The notes under the pieces were generated by a model. That model was not told the DNA's origin and did not search any database. It worked only from the letters and a program-made list of their open reading frames with translations. A DNA stretch of 17,127 bases, taken from NCBI GenBank assembly GCA_004557125.1, contig SFET01000058.1:1-17127 (forward strand), given 5' to 3'. Below are positions 1 to 9,003 of this stretch, in pieces. The stretch is from Clostridiales bacterium. Its GTDB lineage: Bacteria > Bacillota > Clostridia > Christensenellales > Aristaeellaceae. The position numbers and the translations under genes are program-made. The stretch's first letter is position 1. Each line of letters begins with the position of its first letter.

Positions 1-1
1 C

Positions 2-118
2 ATCGACATGGAGATCACCCTGATCACCCCCATCGCGTGCGAGGAAGGTCTGCGCTTCGCTATCCGTGAAGGCGGCCGCACCGTTGGTTCCGGCGTTGTT
101 ACCAAGATCTGCGAATAA
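2..118 (+). CDS. tuf: Elongation factor Tu, C-terminal end (partial)
   Basis: This is the last 38 codons of EF-Tu, the GTPase that delivers aminoacyl-tRNA to the ribosomal A site. The reading frame enters from the left edge and stops at TAA 116-118. The translated end contains the diagnostic beta-barrel domain 3 stretches EEGLRFAIREGGRTVGSGVV and a short VTKICE tail. Only the end of domain 3 is present, so nothing can be said about the GTPase domain. tuf is normally the last gene of the str operon (rpsL-rpsG-fusA-tuf). The terminator just after it and the promoter for the next gene indicate that the operon ends here. The identification is close to certain despite the short fragment. Confidence 0.95.
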   Translation: MDMEITLITPIACEEGLRFAIREGGRTVGSGVVTKICE

Positions 119-132
119 TTCCAGATGAATCG

Positions 133-165
133 AGGAACCGAGCCCGTTCGGGTTCGGTTCCTTTT
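133..165 (+). terminator. Rho-independent terminator after tuf
   Basis: A 13-bp stem pairs 133-145 with 150-162, with one G-U pair and a four-base loop (GTTC). Four T residues (162-165) follow. It starts 15 nt after the tuf stop codon and ends before the next promoter. It therefore closes the str operon and separates it from the kinase gene. Confidence 0.9.
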
Positions 166-193
166 GCGCGTTTTGGCGAATGCATGGCCTCCC

Positions 194-222
194 TTGCGCA
201 GACCTGCGGCTTGTGGTACAAT
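194..222 (+). promoter_or_regulatory. Sigma-A-type promoter for the nucleoside kinase gene
   Basis: A -35 box TTGCGC (194-199) and a -10 box TACAAT (217-222) are separated by 17 bp, with an extended -10 TG at 214-215. The expected transcript start is near 229, which gives a leader of about 26 nt before ATG 255. The dnaE promoter shares the same TGTGGTA sequence at its -10 region. Confidence 0.75.
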
Positions 223-254
223 GAATGAACCAAGCCGGACGATGGGAGGGATTG

Positions 255-1913
255 ATGTTGTACCTGAAGCTGAATGGATATGAGATCAGCTGCGAGATGG
301 GCATTCGCTGGCTGGATGCGCTGGAGCTGCTCCCGGAGGAGATGCGGGTGCGCGCGCCGCTGGGCATCAGCGTGCAGGGCCGCACCTATTCGCTGAACGA
401 CCCGGTGGTGGAGTACGCCCACGCGGGGATCCTGACCTACGCCAACGAGGAGGGCCGCCGCATCTACGAGCGCTCGCTGCAGCTGCTGTTCCTCACCGCA
501 GCGCACCGCCTGCGCCCGGACGCCCACGTGCGCATCGAGCACTCCTTCGGCCAGGGCCTGTACATCGTGCTCGTGGGGGAGGAGATGACGAAGGAGTTCA
601 TTGCAGCCATGGAGGCGGAGATGCGCACGCTGGTCGCGCAGGATCTGCCCATTGTGCGCAAGGTGGTGACCACGGACGATGCGCAGGAATACTTCGCCCG
701 CACCGGTCAGACCGACCGCCTGCGGATCCTGGACTACCGCCAGTACAGCCACTTCACGCTCTACCGCATCGGCGACGGCCCCGAGGACTACTTCTACGGC
801 GAGATGGCGCCATCCACAGGCTTTGTCAATGTGTTCTCGCTGGTGCCCTACGGTCCGGGCGTGGTGATGATGCAGCCGGACATCGATGATCCGACGCACA
901 GCGCGCCCTTCAAGGATCTGCCGAAGCTGTGGCGCGTGTATCAGGAGACGGCGGAGTGGAACAAGATCCTGCACTGCGAAAACGCCGCCGATCTCAACGA
1001 GATGATCGACAGCCACCGGCTGCGGGAGTTCATCCGCGTCAGCGAGGCGCTGCAGGAGCGCAAGATTCAGTCCATCGCCGACCGCTTCATCGAATCCGGT
1101 GCGCGGCTGATCCTGATCGCCGGGCCTTCGTCCTCAGGAAAGACCACCTTTGCCCATCGCCTGAGCATCGCGCTGCGGGTGCAGGGCCTGCGCCCGGTGA
1201 AGGTCTCGCTGGACGACTACTACCGCAACCGCAACGAGCTGCCCCGGGAGGCGGACGGCTCCATCGATCTGGAGCGCATCGATACGCTGGATACCGCGCT
1301 GATCTCCGATCACCTCAAGCGCCTGATGGACGGCGAGACGGTGGAGCTGCCGGAGTACGACTTCAACACCGGCATGCGGCGGAATGAGACCCATCCCTTC
1401 CGGGTGGAGGCGGGCCAGCCCATCATCATCGAGGGCATCCACGGCCTGAACGAGCAGCTGACCGAGGGCATCGACCGCAGGCTGAAGTTCAAGATCTACA
1501 TCAGCGCGCTGACGATGCTCAATCTGGACGACCACAACCGCATCCGCACCACCGACGCGCGGCTGCTGCGGCGCATCGTGCGGGACCACCAGTTCCGGGG
1601 CACGCCGCCGGAGGCCACCATGGCCATGTGGAATTCCGTGCGCCACGGCGAGGAGAACTACATCTTCCCCTATCAGGAGGAGGCCGACGCCATGTTCAAT
1701 TCCTCGCTGACCTACGAATTGTCCATCATGAAGAAGTACGCCTATCCGGCGCTGCAGGCGGTGAAGCCGGAGAGCCCGCACTACACGCTGGCGCGGCGGC
1801 TGGTGAAGTTTCTGAACTACATCCAGACGGCCGATGTGGAGGATGAGATTCCCGTCAATTCGCTGCTGCGCGAGTTCATCGGCGGCTGCTGCTTCTACCG
1901 CGAGACGGACTGA
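255..1913 (+). CDS. Nucleoside (uridine-type) kinase with threonyl-tRNA-synthetase-like N-terminal region
   Basis: This 552-residue protein probably phosphorylates uridine or a related nucleoside in pyrimidine salvage. The substrate is inferred from the family. Residues 1-55 look like a TGS-type fold. Residues 55-215 resemble the ThrRS second additional (editing) domain, but the usual HxxxH metal motif is not visible. From about residue 280 there is a phosphoribulokinase/uridine kinase domain with the Walker A loop GPSSSGKTT (290-298), the SLDDYY motif (318-323) and EGIHGLN (393-399). The architecture and length match a known family found in Thermotoga and Clostridia. ATG 255 is chosen because GGGAGGG lies at 244-250; an in-frame ATG at 225 would fall at or upstream of the predicted transcript start. 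The gene is monocistronic by its signals, since a differently regulated promoter follows. I give no symbol because the family is not the classic udk. Confidence 0.88.
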   Translation: MLYLKLNGYEISCEMGIRWLDALELLPEEMRVRAPLGISVQGRTYSLNDPVVEYAHAGILTYANEEGRRIYERSLQLLFLTAAHRLRPDAHVRIEHSFGQGLYIVLVGEEMTKEFIAAMEAEMRTLVAQDLPIVRKVVTTDDAQEYFARTGQTDRLRILDYRQYSHFTLYRIGDGPEDYFYGEMAPSTGFVNVFSLVPYGPGVVMMQPDIDDPTHSAPFKDLPKLWRVYQETAEWNKILHCENAADLNEMIDSHRLREFIRVSEALQERKIQSIADRFIESGARLILIAGPSSSGKTTFAHRLSIALRVQGLRPVKVSLDDYYRNRNELPREADGSIDLERIDTLDTALISDHLKRLMDGETVELPEYDFNTGMRRNETHPFRVEAGQPIIIEGIHGLNEQLTEGIDRRLKFKIYISALTMLNLDDHNRIRTTDARLLRRIVRDHQFRGTPPEATMAMWNSVRHGEENYIFPYQEEADAMFNSSLTYELSIMKKYAYPALQAVKPESPHYTLARRLVKFLNYIQTADVEDEIPVNSLLREFIGGCCFYRETD

Positions 1914-1929
1914 AAAGGCGAAAAAATGT

Positions 1930-1959
1930 GCATGCTTCCTTTCAAACCCGCCCATAATA
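1930..1959 (+). promoter_or_regulatory. Putative sigma-G (forespore) promoter
   Basis: GCATG (1930-1934) and CATAATA (1953-1959) are separated by 18 bp. This matches the Bacillus subtilis sigma-G consensus as I know it (GHATR, about 18 bp, CATWHTA). No sigma-A -35 box stands at the right distance. The predicted transcript would begin near 1965, just before the ribosome-binding site at 1967-1974. The downstream gene belongs to a spore lipoprotein family whose B. subtilis member YhcN is sigma-G dependent, which supports the call. A 5-bp inverted repeat (1945-1949 with 1960-1964) flanks the -10 box. Confidence 0.65.
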
Positions 1960-1983
1960 GGGTTGCAAGGAGGAATGCCAAGT

Positions 1984-2511
1984 ATGAAGACACAGAACCT
2001 GAAGAAGCTGTTTTTCGCCGTCGCGCTGATCCTGGTGGTGGGCGTGGCCGTGTCCGGCTGCATGAACCGCAATGTGAATGAAAGTCAGTCCGTTGCACCC
2101 TCTGCGACGCCGAACTACATGCCCCAGGGCAGCGCGACCAACGGCGCGACGGCGCAGTCCACCGACGCAAATCGCTTCGACTGGACGAAGAACGCCGCGC
2201 AGATTGAGGCGCAGATCTCCCAGATCTCCGAGGTCTCCGAGGCCCGCGTGGTGGTCACCGGCAACACGGCGCTGGTGGGCGTGAAGTTCAACACCGCCTA
2301 TCAGGGCGAGATGACCGAGCGCATCCGCGAGATGATCGCCGCCGAGGTCATGAAGGCCGATCCGCAGATCACCACGGTGGCGGTCACCTCCGAGGAGGAC
2401 GACGTGGAGGACATCTACGAGATCTCCGAGCGCACGCTGATGGGCGAGGAGCTGGACGCGCTGAAGGAGGACATCAACGAGATCGTGCGCAATGCAACGA
2501 CGCTCAGATAA
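1984..2511 (+). CDS. YhcN/YlaJ-family spore lipoprotein
   Basis: This 175-residue protein begins with a lipoprotein signal: basic residues at 2-8, a hydrophobic core at 9-23, and the lipobox VSGC with the lipidated cysteine at 26. A Ser/Thr/Asn/Ala-rich linker follows to about residue 60. A small alpha/beta domain then includes ARVVVTGNTALVGV near 85-98 and an acidic C-terminal part. This pattern fits the YhcN/YlaJ sporulation lipoprotein family, which is found in spore membranes and affects germination or outgrowth. The exact role here is inferred. ATG 1984 is preferred over in-frame ATG 1975 because AAGGAGGA (1967-1974) gives normal spacing only to 1984 and the signal peptide starts there. 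It sits directly behind a sigma-G-like promoter and is followed after 9 nt by a helix-hairpin-helix protein gene, probably co-transcribed. Confidence 0.82.
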   Translation: MKTQNLKKLFFAVALILVVGVAVSGCMNRNVNESQSVAPSATPNYMPQGSATNGATAQSTDANRFDWTKNAAQIEAQISQISEVSEARVVVTGNTALVGVKFNTAYQGEMTERIREMIAAEVMKADPQITTVAVTSEEDDVEDIYEISERTLMGEELDALKEDINEIVRNATTLR

Positions 2512-2520
2512 GGAGACAGA

Positions 2521-2883
2521 ATGCACCGGCGGAGCAAGCGCAATGGAAGCTGGGGCGAGGGCCTGCTGTTGGCCGCCGTCCTTGGCCTTGCGCTGCTCCT
2601 TGCCCTGGGAAGCGGAATGAACCGGCTGCTGCGGGCGGAGACCGTGGCGCCGGTTCATTCTGTATCCGTGGAGGAATTGGAGCGCGCTGCCATGATCGAT
2701 CTCAACACCGCTGCGGCGGCGGAGCTGGAACAGCTGCCGGGCATCGGAAGCGTGCTGGCCGGACGCATCGTGGCGTACCGGGAGGCGCATGGGCCCTTCG
2801 CTTCGGTGGAGGCGCTGACGCAGGTGTACGGCATCGGCGAGGGCAGAGTGAATGCAATCCGGGACAGGGTTTTTGTGGAGTGA
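2521..2883 (+). CDS. ComEA-like membrane-anchored helix-hairpin-helix DNA-binding protein
   Basis: This 120-residue protein has a short basic N-terminus and one membrane segment at about residues 14-33. A linker follows, then a double helix-hairpin-helix module: IDLNTAAAAELEQLPGIGSV (59-78), continuing to about 91, and a second hairpin around VYGIGEGRVNAI (102-113). The INTA-type lead-in and PGIG turn are typical of ComEA, which binds double-stranded DNA outside the cytoplasmic membrane during uptake. The SLBB-like N-terminal domain found in many ComEA proteins is absent, and no comEB or comEC follows, so a competence role is uncertain. The ribosome-binding site AAGGAG (2510-2515) overlaps the stop codon of the preceding lipoprotein gene, which suggests translational coupling and shared, possibly forespore, expression. 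Confidence 0.8.
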   Translation: MHRRSKRNGSWGEGLLLAAVLGLALLLALGSGMNRLLRAETVAPVHSVSVEELERAAMIDLNTAAAAELEQLPGIGSVLAGRIVAYREAHGPFASVEALTQVYGIGEGRVNAIRDRVFVE

Positions 2884-2905
2884 TGTGTTGGCACACACAT
2901 TTTTT
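2883..2905 (+). terminator. Weak terminator-like hairpin after the comEA-like gene
   Basis: ATGTGT (2883-2888) can pair with ACACAT (2895-2900), and TTTTT follows at 2901-2905. An alternative register pairs 2884-2888 with 2893-2897. The stem is short and AT-rich, so termination may be partial. It begins at the stop codon and physically overlaps the dnaE promoter. Confidence 0.45.
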
Positions 2906-2915
2906 GTGGTATAAT
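2888..2915 (+). promoter_or_regulatory. Sigma-A-type promoter for dnaE
   Basis: TTGGCA (2888-2893) and a perfect TATAAT (2910-2915) are separated by 16 bp. An extended -10 TG lies at 2907-2908. The expected start is near 2922, about 53 nt before the dnaE ATG. The -35 box lies inside the terminator-like hairpin of the upstream unit. Confidence 0.8.
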
Positions 2916-2974
2916 GTGTTTAAAACAATGGGCGGCTTTCGTCCGGAACTGTACACAGGCGAAGGGGTAGAGAC

Positions 2975-6475
<3,501 letters not shown>

Positions 6476-6504
6476 AAATCCGAATACTTTTGCGATCAAA
6501 AAAT

Positions 6505-6551
6505 GGGAACGTTCGGCAGAGGGACTGAATTACACGCTGCCGGGCGTTTCC
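6505..6551. other. 15-bp hairpin in the dnaE 3' region
   Basis: Bases 6505-6519 pair with 6537-6551 over 15 bp with three G-U pairs; the loop is 17 nt. On the plus strand no T tract follows. On the minus strand the hairpin is followed by one A and six T residues (complement of 6498-6503). As an intrinsic terminator it would therefore work better against leftward transcription. It could also serve as a stable 3' end for dnaE mRNA. Confidence 0.6.
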
Positions 6552-6595
6552 TGATTCTGGAAGCTCGGGAGCGATGTACACGCACCCGGGCGTTT
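6531..6595 (+). repeat. Two-copy 19-nt direct repeat across the dnaE 3' hairpins
   Basis: TACACGCTGCCGGGCGTTT (6531-6549) and TACACGCACCCGGGCGTTT (6577-6595) match at 17 of 19 positions and lie 46 bp apart. Each copy forms the right arm of one of the two successive hairpins. The left arms are less alike. Confidence 0.7.
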
Positions 6596-6597
6596 TA
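6563..6597 (+). terminator. Rho-independent terminator after dnaE
   Basis: GCTCGGG (6563-6569) pairs with CCCGGGC (6585-6591). An A-A mismatch follows, then an inner GCG/CGC stem (6571-6573 with 6581-6583) and a seven-base loop. GTTTTA follows the stem. It separates the dnaE transcript from the ribosomal protein promoter about 100 bp downstream. Confidence 0.75.
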
Positions 6598-6626
6598 TCT
6601 GGCAAAAATTGGTCGATCTGACGCCG

Positions 6627-6680
6627 TTTTTCCGTTAATTGTTTGAGAAAATGGCCTGTTTTTGCGCAGTTTTTACGAAA
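6627..6680. promoter_or_regulatory. Phased A/T tracts upstream of the S10 promoter
   Basis: Short A/T tracts centred near 6629, 6638, 6650, 6661, 6672 and 6679 recur at roughly 10-11 bp, just upstream of the -35 box at 6697. Such phasing suggests bent DNA or an UP-like activating element. This is inferred from spacing alone. The rest of 6598-6696 shows no gene. Confidence 0.4.
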
Positions 6681-6696
6681 TCCGGGGATGGAATAT

Positions 6697-6725
6697 TTGA
6701 AAAAAACGGGGTTTTGCGGTATAAT
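6697..6725 (+). promoter_or_regulatory. Strong sigma-A-type promoter of the S10-spc operon
   Basis: TTGAAA (6697-6702) and a perfect TATAAT (6720-6725) are separated by exactly 17 bp. The predicted start is near 6732, about 216 nt before rpsJ. This is the best promoter match in the window, as expected for a highly expressed ribosomal operon. Confidence 0.88.
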
Positions 6726-6731
6726 TAGAAG

Positions 6732-6947
6732 GTCGTGTGCGGGGATTTCTGCGCAAAAATGCCGGTTTTCAGCGGGAAGATGAGGCGCACGCGACGACAG
6801 GGATGAACCGGAAGGTTGCGGCAAGCGCCGGGAATTTCCGGGGACCAGTCCGCATCAATCGGACGACGGAGCTCATGCCCGTCGAAAGAAAAGCATAACA
6901 GCACGCCCGGCAGCGTGTGCATGAGTTCAAAATCAGGAGGAAAGACA
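6732..6947 (+). promoter_or_regulatory. Structured 5' leader of the S10 operon (candidate r-protein autoregulatory RNA)
   Basis: About 215 nt lie between the predicted transcript start and rpsJ, and no convincing ORF is seen in them. Four pairings tile the leader. First, 6732-6740 pairs with 6787-6795 (9 bp, starting at the first transcribed base). Second, 6808-6813 pairs with 6836-6841 around an inner 6819-6822/6827-6830 stem. Third, 6848-6852 pairs with 6860-6864. Fourth, 6869-6878 pairs with 6919-6928 (10 bp) and encloses a 22-nt one-sided bulge and a 6-bp hairpin (6901-6906/6913-6918). The last stem ends 6 nt before the ribosome-binding site (6935-6940), so it could control rpsJ translation. 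No T tract follows any stem, so attenuation is less likely. In E. coli the S10 leader is regulated by L4; a similar role here is inference. Confidence 0.6.
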
Positions 6948-7256
6948 ATGGCCAACCAGAAGATCCGCATCAAGCTGAAGGCGTACGAGTCCTCGATCAT
7001 CGATCAGAGCGCCGCACGCATCGTCGAGACTGCAAAGCGCACCGGTTCCCGCGTGTCCGGCCCGATCCCGCTCCCGACTGAGAAGGAGATCGTGACGATC
7101 CTGCGCTCCCCCCACAAGCACAAGGATTCCCGCGAGCAGTTCGAAATGCGCACCCACAAGCGCCTCATCGACATCCTTCAGCCCACCCCCCGCACGGTTG
7201 ACGCGCTGACCAAGCTCGATCTGCCGGCAGGCGTTGAAATCGAGATTAAGCTGTAA
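6948..7256 (+). CDS. rpsJ: 30S ribosomal protein S10
   Basis: This 102-residue protein is S10 of the small-subunit head. In many bacteria it also acts as the NusE antitermination partner of NusB. The conserved body is intact: KIRIKLKAYES at the N-terminus, SGPIPLPTEKE in the middle and the RTHKRLIDILQPTPRTVDAL block towards the C-terminus. The length equals the usual 102-103 residues. ATG 6948 is set by AGGAGG (6935-6940) at a 7-nt spacing. It is the first gene of the operon and follows a long structured leader. The 109-nt gap after it is much wider than most gaps in this operon and contains a strong hairpin. Confidence 0.98.
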   Translation: MANQKIRIKLKAYESSIIDQSAARIVETAKRTGSRVSGPIPLPTEKEIVTILRSPHKHKDSREQFEMRTHKRLIDILQPTPRTVDALTKLDLPAGVEIEIKL

Positions 7257-7365
7257 GGGCAACCGCCCTAAAGGAACGGCCTTCATCTCACGGGGCTGAT
7301 CCGACAGTTTTATCAACCGGTAACTGCCAAGCGGTTACCCGAACATACCAAAAAGAGGTGTAACA
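7257..7365 (+). promoter_or_regulatory. Hairpin-containing gap before rplC (candidate leader)
   Basis: The gap holds a small stem right after rpsJ (7256-7260 with 7265-7269) and a strong one (7319-7327 with 7331-7339, 9 bp with one G-U pair and a three-base loop). CAGTT (7305-7309) could instead pair with AACTG (7322-7326), which would exclude the strong stem. No T tract follows, so it is not an ordinary terminator. The rplC ribosome-binding site begins about 14 nt downstream. Confidence 0.5.
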
Positions 7366-8007
7366 ATGAAAAAGGCAATTCTCGGCAAGAAGATCGGTAT
7401 GACCCAGATTTTCGTCGATGACGGACGTCTCGTACCGGTCACCGTCGTTGAAGCGGGCCCCTGCACCGTCACTCAGGTGAAGACCGTTGCAACCGATGGT
7501 TACGAAGCAGTTCAGGTTGGTTTCGGCGAGCTGTCTGAGCAGCGCGCAAAGAAACTCCTCAACAAGCCCGAGCAAGGTCATTTTGCCAAGGCTGGCGTCG
7601 CTCCCGCACGCCACCTGCGCGAGTTCCGCTTCGAGGACATCTCGGGCTACTCGGTCGGCGATGCCATCAAGTGCGATGTGTTCGCCGAAGGCGATAAGAT
7701 CGATGTGATCGGCACCAGCAAGGGCCACGGCTACACCGGCGTCATCCAGAGATGGAATCAGCACACCGGCCCCATGGCGCACGGCTCTAAGTATCACCGT
7801 GGCGTCGGCTCTCTGAGTGCAAACTCTGACCCGTCCCGCGTATTCAAGAACAAGAAGATGGCCGGTCAGTACGGCGGCGAGCGCGTCACCGTCCAGAACC
7901 TTGAAGTCGTCAAGGTTGACGCAGAGCGCAACCTGCTCATGATCAAGGGCGCCATTCCCGGTGCGAACGGCAGCCTTGTCATGGTACGCGACGCAATCAA
8001 GGGTTGA
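7366..8007 (+). CDS. rplC: 50S ribosomal protein L3
   Basis: This 213-residue protein is an early-assembling large-subunit protein whose loop reaches towards the peptidyl transferase centre. It starts with the family signature KKAILGKKIGMTQIF. The central loop around GPMAHGSKYHRGVGSLSANS and FKNKKMAGQYG is recognisable as L3. The loop departs from the common RGPMSHGSRFHR form in a way I associate with some Clostridia. The length is normal (E. coli has 209). ATG 7366 follows AGAGGTG (7353-7359). It lies 15 nt upstream of rplD. The gap before it is wide and structured. Confidence 0.97.
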   Translation: MKKAILGKKIGMTQIFVDDGRLVPVTVVEAGPCTVTQVKTVATDGYEAVQVGFGELSEQRAKKLLNKPEQGHFAKAGVAPARHLREFRFEDISGYSVGDAIKCDVFAEGDKIDVIGTSKGHGYTGVIQRWNQHTGPMAHGSKYHRGVGSLSANSDPSRVFKNKKMAGQYGGERVTVQNLEVVKVDAERNLLMIKGAIPGANGSLVMVRDAIKG

Positions 8008-8022
8008 TAGGAGGACGCAATC

Positions 8023-8597
8023 ATGGCAAACGTGAAAGTTTACAACATGCAGGGCGCCGAGGTCAGCGAGATTACCCTCGCGGACGAGGTTTTCGGCGTT
8101 GAGGTACACACCAGCGCAATGCACGCGGTCGTGCGTGCCTACCTGAACGCACAGCGTCAGGGCACCCAGTCGGCCAAGACCCGCACGGAAGTCCGTGGCG
8201 GCGGCCGCAAGATCTACCGCCAGAAGGGCACCGGTAATGCGCGTCACCATGGCCGCAGAGCTCCGCAGTTCACCCACGGCGGCGTCGTGTTCGCTCCCAA
8301 GCCGCGCGACTATCGCATCAGCGTCCCGCGCAAGGTTCGCCGCCTGGCGATGCGCTCCGCTCTGACCTGCAAGGTCAACGACGCTGAGATGATCGTGTCA
8401 AGGCCCTGGGCGCCGACAAGAAGGCCCTGATCGTGACCAAGGACGCCGATCCCATGATCGTGCGCGCCAGCAATAACATCCCGGGCGTGAAGACCACCTT
8501 CGTGGGCAGCCTGAACGTCCATGACATCCTGGATTGTGACAAGTTCATCATCTCCCAGGAAGCTGTCAAGCTGGTTGAGGAGGTTTATGCAGAATGA
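8023..8597 (+). pseudogene. rplD: 50S ribosomal protein L4, frameshifted by an apparent internal deletion
   Basis: L4 is a core large-subunit protein whose long loop lines the exit tunnel. In E. coli it also represses the S10 operon. Frame one reads a normal L4 for 125 residues, including the tunnel loop RGGGRKIYRQKGTG and GGVVFAPKPRDY, up to AEMIV at 8395-8397. Ten unrelated residues then lead to a stop at 8428-8430. From 8397 the minus-one frame reads the normal L4 C-terminus, VKALGADKKALIV through VEEVYAE, for 66 codons to TGA 8595-8597. Compared with L4 of about 207 residues, some 17 residues between the parts are missing, which fits a 52-nt loss; 125+17+66 gives 208. Frameshifting alone cannot restore the protein. 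The true TGA overlaps the rplW start (ATGA). The cause may be sequencing or assembly error. Confidence 0.9.
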
Positions 8598-8902
8598 GCA
8601 AGGCATATGACATCATCAAGAAGCCGGTCCTGACGGAGAAATCCTACGACGCCATGGCGGATCGCAAGTACACCTTCGAGGTTGCCATCGGCGCCAACAA
8701 GACCGAGATCAAGGCCGCCATCGAGGAGATCTTCGAGGGCGTCAAGGTTGAGAGCGTCAACACCATGCGCACCATCGGCAAGGTGAAGCGCCAGGGCCGC
8801 ACCCAGGGCCGCACCCCTGAGGTCAAGAAGGCCATCGTCACCCTGAAGAAGGATTCCAAGGGCATCCCGTTCTTCGAGGGCATGGCCGAGGAAGAAGCAT
8901 AA
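8594..8902 (+). CDS. rplW: 50S ribosomal protein L23
   Basis: This 102-residue protein sits at the exit-tunnel opening, where trigger factor and SRP dock. The N-terminus YDIIKKPVLTEKSYDAM is the L23 signature, and the block KVKRQGRTQGRTPEVKKAIVTL matches the usual RNA-binding extension. The length is close to E. coli L23 (100). ATG 8594 overlaps the rplD stop as ATGA and has its own GAGGAGG at 8577-8583, 10 nt away. The overlap implies translational coupling to rplD. If the rplD frameshift is real, ribosomes would stop about 165 nt upstream and coupling would be lost. The gene itself is intact, and a wide gap with hairpins follows before rplB. Confidence 0.97.
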   Translation: MSKAYDIIKKPVLTEKSYDAMADRKYTFEVAIGANKTEIKAAIEEIFEGVKVESVNTMRTIGKVKRQGRTQGRTPEVKKAIVTLKKDSKGIPFFEGMAEEEA

Positions 8903-9003
8903 TTTCTTCTATTAATTAGGCCCACCCCAGGGAAGGCAAGTTCCTTCCACCAATGGCAGGTTCGCCGATAAAGAACCAAGTAAAGTAAAGGGGAGAAAAC
9001 ACC
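8903..9003 (+). promoter_or_regulatory. Gap before rplB with two small hairpins
   Basis: GGAAGG (8931-8936) pairs with CCTTCC (8943-8948), and GGTTC (8959-8963) pairs with GAACC (8973-8977). The gap is about 100 nt in an operon where most are under 30 nt. No T tract and no sigma-A promoter are visible. It may be an mRNA processing or translational control site. The rplB ribosome-binding site AGGGGAG lies at 8989-8995. Confidence 0.4.

Noticed and set aside
225..257. ATG 225 as the start of the nucleoside kinase.
   Set aside because: It lies at or before the predicted transcript start and has no ribosome-binding site. ATG 255 follows GGGAGGG.
1953..1958. CATAAT read as a sigma-A -10 box.
   Set aside because: No sigma-A -35 box stands 16-18 bp upstream, whereas the GCATG element at 18 bp fits sigma-G.
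8389..8430. Programmed minus-one frameshifting as the explanation for rplD.
   Set aside because: There is no slippery heptamer at the junction, and a minus-one shift would still lack about 17 residues of the conserved fold.
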